From Gonapodya sp. JEL0774 (taxonomy: Eukaryota; Monoblepharomycota; Monoblepharidomycetes; Monoblepharidales; Gonapodyaceae), in assembly GCA_027604505.1 (NCBI GenBank), contig JADIIX010000039.1:92151-156150 (forward strand): 64,000 nucleotides of DNA. Reading direction: 5' to 3'. The notes beneath the pieces are model-generated. The model did no database searches. It worked only from the letters and a program-made list of their open reading frames with translations, and was not told where the DNA came from. The position numbers and the translations under genes are program-made. Positions 29,704-42,241 of this stretch are shown one piece after another. The number at the start of each line of letters is the position of its first letter. Position 1 is the first letter of the stretch.

Positions 29704-32700
29704 ATGCCCCTGCGAATCGCCAGTCCGCTCTCCCGACCAACAGTTTCAATACCGTCCTCGTCGCTGCCGTCCCCTGATGCTTCTCCAATCTCGGCTTCAT
29801 ATGCTGCACCGTCTACATTTCTCGCTTCCGACCTGCCTCCTGTCTCCGCCCTGCCGTCGCCGCACCGCCGCTCTCCGTCGTCACCGCACATCACCACACC
29901 CAGACAGTCCGCACCTCGCCTCTCAGTCAAAGTGCTAAATGAAACCTCTCCCGTTCCCCAATATCTCCGCTCCGACTTTCCTCCACTAACCCACCGACCC
30001 ACAACGCGAGTGCGAGAGGCAGCGTTTAGATTCGCATTGGCGGCTTCCGAAGCGACTGATAAGCCGGCAACAGAGGACGAACTTGCAAAAGGCAAACGAT
30101 GGATTGTAGCGTGGAATGGATGTGGGTCTGTGGACGGAAATTTAGGCGGGGAGGGTACTTCCAGTGATAAGACGGACAAACCGGAGTCGACGCTTGTGAG
30201 GATGACCATCAACAAATCAGGAGTACACTTTTCGAGGATCCAGAAGGTGTGTCTGTTGATGAACTTGTTGTTGGTACAAAGCTAGGTTCGACCCATTTCC
30301 TTCGGAACACACACTCACGGTTCAACATCTGAACCTGTCCACGGACTCTACGACCCAACCTGGTACTCCCTTTTCTCCACTTCTACCTCTTTGATTGAGT
30401 GTTTTCAGACACCGTCTTTGCTTCAAACGCACCCTCTGCAATCCATCGTCTCTAGCAGCCCGGACCATACTGCAAAACTGCTGATCGTCTGTGTCCTAGA
30501 CGTAACAACGGGACGTCGACGAGAGTATAGACTCCAATCAGAAGAGGTAGGTGAATCTGTCGGTGGCACCTGTGCGATACGGGGACTCCCGTTCTGGCAG
30601 GATGGCGTGGCTAGTGACATGTTGGGGCGAAACCGTTTTTATTCATTCACACGATCCCCAATCCTTCAACTCCACCCAACTCACAGTATCACGCCCAATT
30701 TCTCTATCTCCGTGCTCACCTCACAGCTCTCCACACTCCACGCTCCCCCCCATTTGCCATCGCTCTTCCAGTCCCTCCCGTAGTGCTCGACAGCCCCGAG
30801 CTCGAGCACGTCAGGGGACACGCTCATGTGAGGAGTGCCACACATTCGAGCAGTGGAGGGAAAGATAGCAAGGTGGACGGCGGAAGCAAGGGGAAGATGA
30901 AGCGAAGCGTCGAGAAGACGAGATCGGAGCCGGAGCTCGGCAACGACGAAACTGGCAGACGATGGAATGGAGAGGGAATGGACAAACTCGAATTCACGAA
31001 AATGATCACCGCCATTGATAGCCATCCACATCTTGAAGGGCCCGCGTCGACGACCCAGACCCGGTGTTCGGAGCTGATCGCATCCCCTCTTCCAATATCT
31101 GCTACACCGAGCCTCGCGCTTGAAATACCTCAGTCCTCACCTGCCTCCGACAAATCAGGCTCGCTAATTAATTCTAGCCAAATACCCGTACAAGATGTTT
31201 TTGTCGATCCGACGCACATACCGTCCTGCATCTCCCCGATCAACGCATTCGCAGCCCTCCCGTCTCCACCGGACAGTATCTCACAGCCTCCTCACTCTAG
31301 CCTACAATCTCCTTTTCCTGGTAATCTTGTTTCTGGTCCACTCGGCATTGTCCACACGAGTTCTCCTACAAAACACAACTCTAGCGACCTCCATTCCACC
31401 CCTCCCGCCTCATCGGTAAACGGCCTCACTTCCCACAACATCGACGAGACCAAAGTTTTATCTCGTCCCACACCCATTGATCACTCCCGGTCTCCAACTG
31501 GTGACTTCTATCTTGGCCCTAGACCCTCCCTCCACCCCCGGGAAGCGTCCACCAATTCTCTCGAAGCCCGTGACACCATTTCTGTGGACTTACCTTCTCC
31601 GATGAATTTCGGGCGGCCCCTAAGCAGGAGCGGGATCGGGCAGAGCGCTCCAACCCTGCACTCAGTGGGGACAGATAGCCGGTCGTCGATTGTTAGTTCG
31701 ATTGCACCAGAATCGCCAGGTGCTAGTGAGGGGGAGTTAAGTTTCACGTCCTCAATGAAGGGGATGGGGGATGCGGGTGAGGACTCTACCACCCAACAGT
31801 CGCGTGTGCTCCCTCAAGGTTCGACCAGGCGAAGGGTGTCAACGGAGCCCACAAATGTTGGTTCCATGGCACAGAAACAATCATCTGTGGATAAAGGAAA
31901 GAAGCACGGGTCTTGGTCGACTGAAGATCTGTCTCACCTTGTAGACGAGACCGGAGAGACGAAAATCGACTTGTTCGAGGCACTCGCCTCTCAACCAAAT
32001 CTGGCCGAAGGAGGAGCGAGTACGACTGAAAGCTCAGTGAGTAAGCTGAGGGAAAAGGACTCTTCCGATTCCAATGGCAGCGGAGGGGCTGATTTAGTGA
32101 ATCATCAGGATGAAGCGGGAGGTCATCGGAAGAACCGCTTCTCCAAGATGGTTCCGAAGCCTCTGAAAACGCTCGCGAAAGCACTTACATCAAGCATGAC
32201 AATTCGCTCCTCCGCGCCATTGCTTGGCACCACCAAACCTTCAGAGAACCCTTCCGTATCGCCCGCGGAAAATGTCACTCCATCTGCTACTGGGAGTGAA
32301 CCTGCTCTTAGTAAAGTGGAACATCCTGTATACGCCACAATTGTGCGACCAAGAAAGATTGGAGTATCGCCTGACACGGAGGTGGCACCGCGAGCAACAT
32401 CGATGGAAACCCCTAGGCACGAGTGGACCTACTCGTTTTCCAAAGCGCACAGTGTGATTAATTCCCGATCGGCCACAAAGTACGCATCAGCAACAGTGGG
32501 CGCAAAAGATCCAATAGTGGCGTTACTGGCGAAGGAGGCGGGGAAGGAGAAGGAGGGTTTCAACAGGCAGACCATGCGCAGTACATATAGGAGTGCGGTG
32601 ACGGCAATCCTAGCAGAGTCGCTACCACACCCCGATCATGCGCAAGTTGGGAAAGATGATATGGAGGCCGGCGATGGAGCCGTGACGGGATCTCTTAAGG

Positions 32701-35687
32701 ATGCGAAAATAAAGAAGTACGCGACCGTGGGAGTAGGTGCAATGAAGACCAAGAGGCTCAAAGATAACAAAGGAGGCACCGTGAGACTGAGGTGAGCACA
32801 TGTACTTGGAGTGCTTTCAGCGGTTCTTCTGGACCACTGTGTCATCATTCTAGGGATGTTTTCAGAGATACACACGCACCTATGCAGACTCCTCCCTCCC
32901 CAGATCCCACCGAAAATCTTCCCGTTACACTTCGTGAGTACAACGAGCGGGGCCAGGTGTCACTCATTCGGAACCTCAAGGCCGATGGAACTTATGCCGT
33001 CACTGCTGGCACACTCCGTGGGCTGGTCCAGTATGGGTTGGTGGAAGGTGCTGGTGGTGACGTGTCGTTCTTGGATACATTTCTATTTGCCATCCGGCAT
33101 TTTGTTACGGTCGAAGAGTGTTTGATAGCGATGAAGGTGAGTAAAATGGGGTTTGTGAGTTTTATTACTGAACCTTGAACTGACGTGGCGCGTGCGCGGA
33201 AGGACTATTGCTTCCCTCCAAACGCCGAGCAATTACCCATATCAGCATTGCGAAAACTTCTTAGTATCTTCAAAAAATGGGTGTGTAGCCATAGCTTGTG
33301 TTTGTATCAGATGGATCGACCTCCAAACTCAAAGCTCCTGTTCCTGTGACAGGTCGGTGATAGTGCCTTGGATTTTTCCGAGCCAAGGGCGTTGGCAATG
33401 TATCACCAGATTTTGGAGTTACTGAAACAACACGAAGAGCTTGCTGGTACCTGTGATCAGGTCGAAACGATGAGACTGGTGAGATTCCTACAGTGGAACA
33501 CAATGGAACGCACCACTCAGAGGGTTCACAGACGGGATCTTTCTCAAAACAATCGTCCCTTAGTACGAAATCTCTCAGTGCTTGTCAGAAGAGCCTGCCA
33601 CTCCTGTGACTGCCACGCGCATCCATCCATACGCGGTTGACCCGCTGGGCATGTCCGCCCGGATACTGGCAGAACAATTGACGCTCGGTGAGCAATTAAA
33701 CCAAGCCAATGTCACTTACACCCATTGCATTCCTCGAGTTCATTCGTTCGAGTTCATTCGCCCCCATCTTCGCTTCCGTGCAAGTCGACATTCACCTCTT
33801 CCGCGCCATCAAGACTTGCGAGTTCACGGTCTATCTCTGGGGTCACCCCGACGAGCGATCCACCCGATCCCGGCACCTCGGCGAGTTCATCGATCGCTTC
33901 AATCAGGTCGGGTTCTGGGCCGCGACCACGGTGCTCACGCAGCACCAGGCGAAAGACCGGGCGAGGGTGGTGGAGAAACTGGTGAGGGTGGCCAAGGTGA
34001 GAGAACAGATTGGTTGGGTCCACGGNNNNNNNNNNCCCCCCCCCCCCCCCCCCCCCCCCACAAGCACGGAAAAACACACGGTTGTGGCTTTTTGCTTTGT
34101 TCTCATGATCTCCTTTCGTGGCTTTATCAAGCATTGTGTTCGATTACATGTGAGTGTGTCAAAGGGCACGGTGAGCCGTTCGTCACTCCGCCTCACCGTT
34201 CCGGTCTATCTGCGCACACCCAACACATACAGAACTTCAACAGCGCTATGGCCATACTCTCTGGCTTGACCATGTCACCCGTTAACCGGCTCAAGAAGAC
34301 TTGGCTCGTAGGTCTCCCAATTCGGACGACCCCGATACCTCCGCATTTCACATGAAGCTCGAAAAAAAAAACCGTTCCTTGTACCTTTACCGCTCCCACT
34401 TTGACCCGCAGTGTGTTCCCACTAAAGCTATGGCGGAGTTTTCCGAGCTCGAGGAGGTGTTTCGGTACTCGTCAAACTTCAAAGCGTACCGCCAACTGGA
34501 ACACGCCACGGCGCCACCCATGCTGCCATTCTTCGGTAAGTGGCTTTTTGGAGGAGGTGCACCTTGGTCTTTCTATGCGGAGCACGATGTTTTGGCTCAA
34601 GATATATTCATGCACATGTGTCATCTGGACCCCTGCACCTCCCCTCCCTCTATCTATCCCAGGCCTGTTCATCAAAGACCTCGTGTTCATGAACGACGGC
34701 AACCAGCGCTCTATCCCTAATCTGAGTGGCACCGGCACATCGTCGTCCACCACGGTGACCAACTCGTCTGTGCCGGCGTCGGGCTCGGAGACGGGGCAGG
34801 TCTCGTCCGCATCGATCCCCTCACCGAGCCCCGACACCCCACCGAAACCTGAATCCCTGTACAACTTTGAAAAAGCTACCTTGGTCCACAGCAAAGTCGC
34901 CGCCGTGCACGCTCTGCAAAAGCACACGTACCCCTTCACTCCCGACAGCTCACCTGTTCCGGCCCACGGTGTCCCGTCGGCCCCGTCGGCCCCGTCGGCA
35001 GGACCCAGCGTGACCCAGCTGCTTGCGCTCCCGCTTGCAAGTCGCGCGGCAACGCGGAGGGGATCGTCGGTACCGGCCGCCGGCACGACTGTGGCGGGGG
35101 TGTCCATGTCCCTCCCCCGGCCGTCCGTGTCAGGCCGGCGACAGTCCTTGGCACCGTCGACGTTCGAGCCATCCCCCACGACGTCGGTGGCTGGCGATGC
35201 AAAGGGGGTGGCGGCGGCGGGTGGTGGCGCTGGCAGTGGGGTGTTTGATGGGGCGAGTCCCTCTCCGCCGGCCGGTGGCGGCGACACGTCTCCCATCGCC
35301 ATGGCGGCTTCGCGCTCGCCGTCGGTGACACCGGTGGATGTAGGACACGCCACGACTCCTCCCGCGCCTGTGCTGACGGTGTACGAGTACTGCAAATTTC
35401 TCCCCACGCTTGAAGAGAAAACTCTCGACATGTTGTCCAGGCAGCTGGAAGCTCCCGCGCCGGGTGTGGGGAGGACCACCACCACCGCCACCGCGCCTTT
35501 ATTGGCGACGGCAGGGAATTGTCCGGTTGTGGTGGCCGTGACACCGCCAGTGGTGAGCATCGAGCAGTCAGGATCGCCAATACAGCTGCAGGGGCAGCCG
35601 ACAGTCACGCCGGAGTTGGTGGGAGAAGCTGGTTTTGGTGGATCGGTGGATCAGATGAGCAGTGGGAACACGTTGATGCCTGCTTGA
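29704..35687 (+). CDS. Large Ras-family guanine-nucleotide exchange factor (REM + CDC25 domains)
   Basis: RasGEFs load Ras-type GTPases with GTP. Exons 29704-30246, 30286-30550, 30772-32791, 32854-33136, 33203-33280, 33353-33478, 33579-33687, 33785-33996, 34233-34307, 34412-34535, 34663-35687 give about 1,619 residues. The N-terminal ~270 residues include a possible PH/PTB-like fold (STLVRMTINKSGVHFSRIQK; LLIVCVLDVTTGRRREYRLQ). A disordered Ser/Pro-rich region of about 670 residues follows. The REM domain is at ~965-1100 (TYAVTAGTLRGLVQYGL, FLDTFLFAIRHFVTVEEC). The CDC25 catalytic domain is at ~1110-1290 (HLFRAIK, GFWAATTVL, NFNSAMAILSGL, SPVNRLKKTW, FRYSSNFKAYR, PMLPFFG LFIKDLVF). A low-complexity tail of ~330 residues closes the protein. 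An assembly gap lies in the intron between exons 8 and 9. The start codon and the first two introns (39 nt; 221 nt) are tentative. Confidence 0.9.
34026..34059. other. Assembly gap (10 N) followed by a 24-nt poly-C run
   Basis: Ten N (34026-34035) are followed by 24 consecutive C. The gap falls in an intron of the RasGEF gene. The homopolymer is probably a collapsed or mis-called repeat, so the real distance between 34025 and 34060 is unknown. Confidence 0.97.
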
Positions 35688-36764
35688 GACCGCAAATTGA
35701 GGGTTGTGGGCCCTTACCCTTCGTTGGTTCCTGCTTATTATTGTCTTTATTATTCTTATTATTCTTATTTTTTTGTGGTTCGTTGCGATTATTTATTCCC
35801 TCGTAATTGTCTTGACCAGTTTAGATCCTGCATATGGTGGGAGTGAATTGTGTAGATTGCCAACAGCATGGTGTGACAAATAATGGAATTTGAATGGAAT
35901 CATTGCTCTTTTGCCGATGCATGCGCAAACAGGAAACACGTTTCATTCCTTCTTGACGTTTTGGATTCCGTGCAGCGGCCTGTCAAGCGCCGACTTTCTT
36001 GCAACACCTTCCCATGCAGCACAAGTAGGCGCAAAAGAGAGAGAGTCAATCTAGATCTGGTTCGCAGGAGCGAGATTCGTGGTTGTTGAATTTGAGGACG
36101 GTTTGGGGTATGTAGCCGGACGTGTGCGGTGTGGCGCGAGTCTCGAATCAAAAAGGACGGATCCGGTGAGTGAGAGAGCGATTAATGGGTGGAGGATAAT
36201 GGATTGAGCTGGAGGGGATTGGTGGGAGAGAAGATGGCAGTTTGTGTGGGTTATGGAACGAGGGGGGGGGTGGCCTGATGACCAAGCAACTGGTTGAAAT
36301 GAGCGGGGAGGTGGCGGTGGAGAACGGGGCAAGCAAACGACGTAGAATGGGGGCGATTTGGGACTGAATAAATCTGGGGCTGCAATCAGCCCAAAGTGGA
36401 GTCCAATATAAAATACATTTGAAGTGGGCAAATAAATTTGGGGATATTTGTGAATTGGAATTTTGCGAGAGTTTGTGCATCAGGGTCGGGTGGCTGACAG
36501 GGGGCTGTGCACTCTCACTTGGTCGGTTCGTTCGCCATCCTCATCGGGGGAACCTCTGCTTGAGGGTCAACCCAGGCAAAATTTCCATGTCGAGGGCCCA
36601 GCTGTGCCAAAATTCCTGCACAAAAAAACAACTAATTGAAACCACAAAATCCACCGTGATTCAAACTCAGAAGACCTCTTATACCAGCTAAACTGCTTGA
36701 ATCGCATTGTGGTGTTCCATTTGCCCAGGTTCCAGCTTGGTTCTGGTACGTTCCTCGCCTGCTC
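35688..36764. other. Intergenic, upstream of the Crz1-like gene
   Basis: About 1.08 kb between two plus-strand genes. A T-rich tract follows the RasGEF stop (about 35,740-35,775) and a G7-8 run is near 36,265. No gene is supported; this is likely 3' UTR plus promoter. Confidence 0.5.
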
Positions 36765-39520
36765 ATGGTCGACGGCATGTCAGTCGGATTATGCTTCCAA
36801 CCCCCTTTCTTGATTCCCCCTCCCACCTCAGTCTGCTCACAACGGGAAATGGACGAAAACGTACCATCGTGCGTCCCTCGGTTGGACCCGCTGTCGATTC
36901 TGGCGGCGGAAAGACTCCAGCGAGCGGACTCGGGCACTGCTGGAATGAGAGCGACGGATGGACCTGCCCAGAAAGAGGGACTTCGGGCTGGGCGTGGCGG
37001 AAATAGCGGCGTGAGCGTGAAGACCGAGTTGGTAGCAGCGCCTCCAGCAGCAGACGAAGTCATGGGGTCAGCGGGCCCAACTCAGTTCAACATTAGTGAC
37101 TTTCTCAACTCCCCGCTTTCGGGTGGACTTTTCGGGGTTGCCACCCCCGTGGAATCGTCGAGCCCCGGATTTGACGTCACTGCAGCCCGGATGGACGGCC
37201 TCTCATTGAGTGGTACCTCAACTTCTGCTGCAGTGGTGTCGTCAAGCCGACAGCAGCCAGACGCTTGTCCACCACCCAATTCCCAGCCTCTTACATCCAA
37301 CCCTACTTTCGCCCTTTCATCCTACCCGGGAAACGCACTTCCCGCCGTCCAAAGCCTGTTCAGCACTCCCTCTCCTTCCCACTCGGAGAGTGGGACTCCC
37401 GACTCTCACGGCTCGAACAACACCGACGTCCCCACCGTCACCATCCCGTTCATCGCGCCGCCTCCATCGATGATGACTCGGTCTACGTCCGCAACACTCT
37501 CTGCGCCAATTCTCACCATTGAGCAGTACACGTCGTCGGGATTCTCTCGCACATCCGAGGTCCCCACCACAATCACCGCTATCCCCGCCGACCTCTCCTC
37601 CGCAGATTCAGGGCACCTGGACCATTTCAGCCGGTTCAACCAGCTCAACCAGCTGAACCACTTTAATCAACTCAACAACCAACTCAGCCAGTTCAACCAC
37701 CTCAACCACCAGTTCAACCAGCAACAACCCCAATACATATTTTACCAAAACCCATCTACCATCGCATCCTCAACCTCTTCTGGAAACGTCTCAGCAGGGT
37801 ACTCCCCTCTCCAGGACAATCTCGAAACCATCTCCAACCACTCGGGCTCGGACTACTCGGAAGCAGAGTCCTTCCTCTCGGGTGTATCCGAGGGCTGGAT
37901 CCCCGCGCTCGGCCCCGTGTCTCTCACGTTCGACTCGGTCGCCGGTCTCGCCTCCCAGTTCTCCTCGTACCCCTCCTCCTTGTACCTCTCCCAACCTGGC
38001 ACCTCCTCCTCCCCCGTCGCAACACATCTCTCCGTGCCCCAGAAGGCCCAACACAACCGACGGCTCTCGGACCAGCTCAACTTCCACACTCCGGGCTTCG
38101 TGGGCACCGCGAACGGCAACGGATTCGACTATTCGGGATTGACCACGTTCTCCAACGGTGGATTCCACCACGCCAATCCTCAGTTGTTGCACTCTTCGGC
38201 CGGTGTTTTATCCTCCTCGGTCGACCCGTCCTCGTTCACCCCGGGGACGTTCCTGCCTCCACAACTTGTCGGCACCCCGGACAACCCCGTGACCATTCGC
38301 GTGCCTAGCTCATACATCCGCACCATCCCCAGCCCTGAAGTAACCCCATCCCCGTCATCATCATCCCTCACCGCATCGCCTGTATCGTCCCTTAATTTGC
38401 CCCCGGCGGCCGTGTCGAAAACCAACCTGGTCGCCGCTCTCGCTGCTGCGCAGTCATCGAGCGCTCAGGGCGCAGCAGCAGCACACGAGTACCTTGCGTC
38501 GGCACTCCTCCAGGGAGGCAGCCCTTCTTCCCCTCCCATGGACTCGAAGCGCACTCCCTACCCCATTTCCTCCACCATCCGAACTCGCTCTGCGCCCTCG
38601 GTGAACCGCCAAGACTCTTCCTCTTCACTCTCATCCTCTTCCCAACCGCCGAGCCAACCGCAGAGTCCGCAGTCGAGTCAAAACGTGTCCTCCCTCCGTC
38701 CCCCCGCGCCCGTCACGTTCCGCCCCATTCTCATCAAACGGAATCCCAACGCGGTGCCGGAAGATTTGGACGAGGAACATCGGACGGGCCCACATGCCAG
38801 GAAAGCTGGCGGTGGGACGCTGTACGGGTGTCCGTTTGAAGGGTGTGGCAAGACCTTCACCAGGCCGTACAACTTGAAGAGTCATTATAGAAGGTGAGTA
38901 CTGTGCGCAAATAGGTGGCCTGAGGAGTGTGTCACGGGGTATATGAACGGGGAGTGCGTTCAACTGGATCTGTGATTGGTGTTGGATGACGTTGCCGGAC
39001 GGGGACCGTTTGATTGGAAGACACTCATCAATTTCTCCCCTTCCCAGCCATACCGGAGAACGCCCATTCTGCTGCGAGTTTTGCACGGCCACTTTTTCTC
39101 GCAAGCACGACTTGCGACGGTACGTTGGCACCGCAAGCGTTCCCTCTCTGTGTGGCCCCCTGTTCTGACTTACCGGTCACTCATGCTGCATTCTTGTCAC
39201 TCATCAGGCACGAAAAGCTCCACTCTGGTCTTAAACCACACCACTGTCCTGCCTGTGGGAAGGACTTTGCACGATCTGACGCCCTGGGTCGTCATCTCAA
39301 GTCGGAACAGGGCAAGGAATCCCCATGCGCAACGAGGGTGAGGCTCTTGAAGCAGAGAGAAGCGATAATGGCTGGTCGGGATGTGGACGTTCAGCCGTGG
39401 GAGCAACAGTGGGAAGTAAATGGAGAGGAGATGGGAATGGGGATGGAGGGGATGGAACAGCATCGTGGAGAGTACGGCGGAGACGGGGAAGTGGATGATG
39501 AGGACGCTATTCTCGCTTGA
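36765..39520 (+). CDS. C2H2 zinc-finger transcription factor, Crz1/Prz1-like
   Basis: Crz1-type factors are the calcineurin-activated regulators of calcium and stress genes in fungi. Three exons (36765-38893, 39048-39119, 39208-39520) give 837 residues; a second Met at 36849 is an alternative start. The first ~670 residues are Ser/Pro/Asn/Gln-rich and probably disordered, with a LNQ/FNQ-repeat stretch. Three C2H2 fingers at ~692-775 read YGCPFEGCGKTFTRPYNLKSH, FCCEFCTATFSRKHDLRRH and HHCPACGKDFARSDALGRH. TRPYNLKSH, KHDLRRHEKLHSG and FARSDALGRH are the Crz1 recognition-helix and linker signatures, and introns interrupt fingers 1-2 and 2-3. A PTVTIP segment (near residue 225) is a degenerate candidate for the calcineurin-docking PxIxIT motif (inference). 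The C-terminus is acidic. Confidence 0.88.
37617..37735 (+). repeat. Asn/Gln/Leu/Phe-rich repeat within the Crz1-like protein
   Basis: Tandem LNQ/FNQ/LNH units (e.g. FNQLNQLNHFNQLNNQ) are encoded by repeated caactc/cagctc-type hexamers. The composition is prion-like and probably disordered. Confidence 0.8.
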
Positions 39521-40227
39521 ACGTGGGGTGCTACTAATTCTGTCGCGCTTCACTTGCACTTTGTTGCTTCTGTGATGATTGAACGTGCATGCCGGCATGT
39601 ACTTTGGACTCGTGTTGATGAGCAATATACAAGTGGGTACCATAGCATTACATTTAGTCTACTATATACATAGGAATGTGTGAAGCATCTATAATAATTG
39701 GGGGGTTTGCAGTATAGAAAGTCTCTTCTCCAATCCCTCGGCTGCGAGATGACATATGCGGACTTTCAAAGAGAAGGGACGCGTGTATTTGAGAAGGAAG
39801 AAAAGGAACATAGGCTTACTGTGGGTCGTGCAATATCATGTCCTTTCTCACTATTATGGTCGGTTCATCCCTTTAAAAAAGCTGCGGCCGTTGTTCACGT
39901 TTACACGCCATACAGTGAGGGGTTCCGGTCCTACCTTTAGGTACCGTACCTTGTAATGGAGAGCCCACAAGCTCTTGAGTCGATGATCGGTGTCGGTTTG
40001 TCGCGTGGCGGGGTCCTGAAAGCACATGTATGCCCTACTTGCACTGCACCTTGTGACTGTAAAAACAAGTCCCATGCTCGCAAAGACAGTGTCCAATATG
40101 GCTCTCCCGTTTGCTAGCGCCCATCCTGACAACAAACGTCTCCTCCTCCATCCTCTGTCGATTCCGCGCTGTGTGATTCTCCTTGTAAACTTCACGTGCC
40201 CTCCCCCAACTGTAGAAAAACGCACTC
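39521..40227. other. Intergenic between convergent genes
   Basis: About 700 bp between the Crz1-like and BuGZ stops. Only short ORFs without family resemblance are visible; nothing is assigned. Confidence 0.5.
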
Positions 40228-41911
40228 TCATTCCTCCATATCCTCTTCTTTGTATTCATACTTTGGATTTTGTGCCCGTCGCTCCTCCTGGGGAGAACAT
40301 GAACAAGTGAACGGCGCCTGTCAGTCCAAGTCTGGCCGTACAAAGTGCAAGGTCACTCACGATCGACACATCTGAATCGTAAATCAATACAACATTTCCC
40401 TTGTCCTGTCCTGTACCACCCACTTTCCCTGGATACTTTAGCGAGGGAGGCGGTCCAATCGCAGAACCGTGAGATTCGGAACCCGCTGGAGGCATTCCCG
40501 GGAACGATGGCGGGGGAGCAATACCCATGGGCGGGAATCTGGGTGGTCCGCCCATACCCGGCGGAGGTGGCATGCCCGGTGGCGGTGCCATGCCCGGAGG
40601 GCCCATGCCAGGCGGAGGCATTCCAGGAGAAGGATTTACGCCAGGGGGAGGTGCCATTCCAGGCGGAGGTGCCATTCCCGGCGGAGGTGCCATACCGGGT
40701 GGTGGTGCCATGCCGGGTGGAGGAGCCATGCCAGGTGGAGGACCCATGCCAGGTGGGGGTCCCGGGAACTGCGGTGGCCCGCCTTGGAACTGCGGGGTTC
40801 CAGGGGGTAGGGAACCGGGTGGCGGGGCGGCTGAGAACGGCTGCATACCAGGTGGAGGCGCACCAGGAGGGGCGAATCCCGGAGGAGGGCCACCTGGTGT
40901 GCCTTGCACAGGTGGTGGGCCTCCAGGCGGGAACTGGGGGAATGGGAAGGGAGGCATGCCCGTTGGAGGAGGCTGTCCAGGTTGGAACGGGGGGAATGGA
41001 AGAGGCATTCTAAACAAAAGGTCCCATTGATGTAAGATATGGGTGAACACAAAAATTGCGGGGCACACCAGCATCAGGGCCCCCATTGTGAATTGCGGAT
41101 GGGGACAAGTACTCACCCAGGTCTGGGCGGTGGCATCCCAAACGGAATCGGAGGAAAGCCAGGCCTTGGTGGCACTCCTATGGGCGGGAAGCCCAAGGGA
41201 GGTCCAAGACCTGGTCCCAGGCCGAATGCCATGGGGGGTGCCATTCCTGGAAAGCCCCCACCACCATCTGGCCTCTTTTCTCCTCCCGCGGCGCCTTCGG
41301 CCTCCTCGATGTGTTTCGCCAAGTCGTCCTCGGGGACGCCTTCCATGCCGAAGATTTCTATCTCGGGAGAGTCTCGTCCCGCCAGCGTATTCTCGATCTT
41401 CGTCAGAGTGGCCTTATGAACCTGAGTCATATGGACGCCAAGACCGCCCGCGGTGTTGAGGCGTTTATTGCACTGATTGCATTTAAAGTGCTTGGCCTTT
41501 TGGTGTTGGATAAGAACTTTTTCATCCTCGAATTCACGGTCGCAGTACCTGTCCCAGAGGGAACAATCACGAAGACGCCATTTAGCAATTACAGTAAGCA
41601 AAACTGTATGTCGTATTGTTTGACAGAGGCAAATTGATTGGTGGCAGGGGGGAAAGGGAGGGAAAGAAGGTCCTCTGGGTCCGGGTGTCGAGCTCCGCTT
41701 CTTTAAAGGGTGGAGCATCCAACGCCTTGTCATGTGTTTCTTGAGGAGACTGCAGCAAGGAACGTCCCCGTTCTACTCCTGTCCCTCCAACGTGAAATGC
41801 GATGGAATCGAGCTCGACAGATTCCGTAGGAGGAGCGAAACGATAGTTATCATTCGAAACTCACCAGCACCAAGGTTTAACTTCTTTCTTTGCCTTCTTC
41901 TTTTTGCCCAT
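40228..41911 (-). CDS. BuGZ/ZNF207 homologue (C2H2 fingers, GLEBS motif)
   Basis: BuGZ binds microtubules and the checkpoint protein Bub3 during mitosis and also links to splicing. Four exons (41911-41865, 41548-41117, 41009-40361, 40287-40228) close in phase and give 395 residues. The basic start [18 protein letters not shown] runs into two C2H2 fingers ([22 protein letters not shown] and [22 protein letters not shown]), which are the family hallmark, followed by [13 protein letters not shown]. The middle is a Pro/Gly/Met-rich low-complexity domain with tandem PPPGMA units, as in animal BuGZ, where it drives coacervation. The C-terminus has a GLEBS-like Bub3-binding motif ([19 protein letters not shown]), split by an intron and complete only after splicing. 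Intron 1 is 316 nt, long for this region. Confidence 0.92.
40645..40755. repeat. Tandem ~18-nt repeat coding PPPGMA units of BuGZ
   Basis: On the plus strand the unit is ggaggtgccattccaggc with slight variants, giving five to six copies of PPPGMA on the coding (minus) strand. Copy number may vary between strains. The strand-opposite glycine-rich ORF is a shadow. Confidence 0.85.
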
Positions 41912-42241
41912 CGGGTTGGTGTGAGGTTCACAGACGGTGTGGGGACGCCAAACTGCGCAGCAGAAGACAGGTGGGCGTTCGAATAACGCTCGCACCAGGT
42001 GTTTCCTTGCACACCCACCCTCAAAAAAATTATTGTGCTGCGAAGTCCGACGTCTGTGTAGCGCATGACACATCAAATGCCGCTGGCGGATTACGTGGTC
42101 TTCAGTCTATAGGAAATCTCGCCGACGTGACATATTAAAGGACCCGAGGCATCCGTAGAAACTTCCATCTTCATGGTGAAGCATCACAGTGCAGACGCTC
42201 ACTACATTTATCTATGGCAAATTACTTGAAAGCGTACCAGT
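41912..42241. other. Intergenic between BuGZ start and methyl-oxidase stop
   Basis: About 330 bp upstream of BuGZ, both neighbours on the minus strand. No feature is recognised. Confidence 0.45.

Noticed and set aside
29508-30215. 235-codon minus-strand ORF
   Set aside because: Antisense to RasGEF exon 1, whose splice phases fit the downstream exons; the minus-strand protein is low-complexity with no motifs.
34036-34059. Poly-proline/poly-glycine tract in ORFs crossing the gap
   Set aside because: It arises from translating the C24 run next to the N gap, inside an intron; likely an assembly artefact.
34472-35608. 378-codon minus-strand ORF opposite the RasGEF tail
   Set aside because: It is antisense to a GC-rich, low-complexity coding exon of a well-supported gene and shows no domain; a composition shadow.
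40645-40755. Short regular repeats resembling a CRISPR or minisatellite locus
   Set aside because: The 18-nt units have no spacers and code in-frame PPPGMA repeats of BuGZ.
40345-41030. Plus-strand glycine-rich, collagen-like ORFs
   Set aside because: They are the complement of the BuGZ proline-rich repeat; the minus-strand model has zinc fingers and a GLEBS motif.
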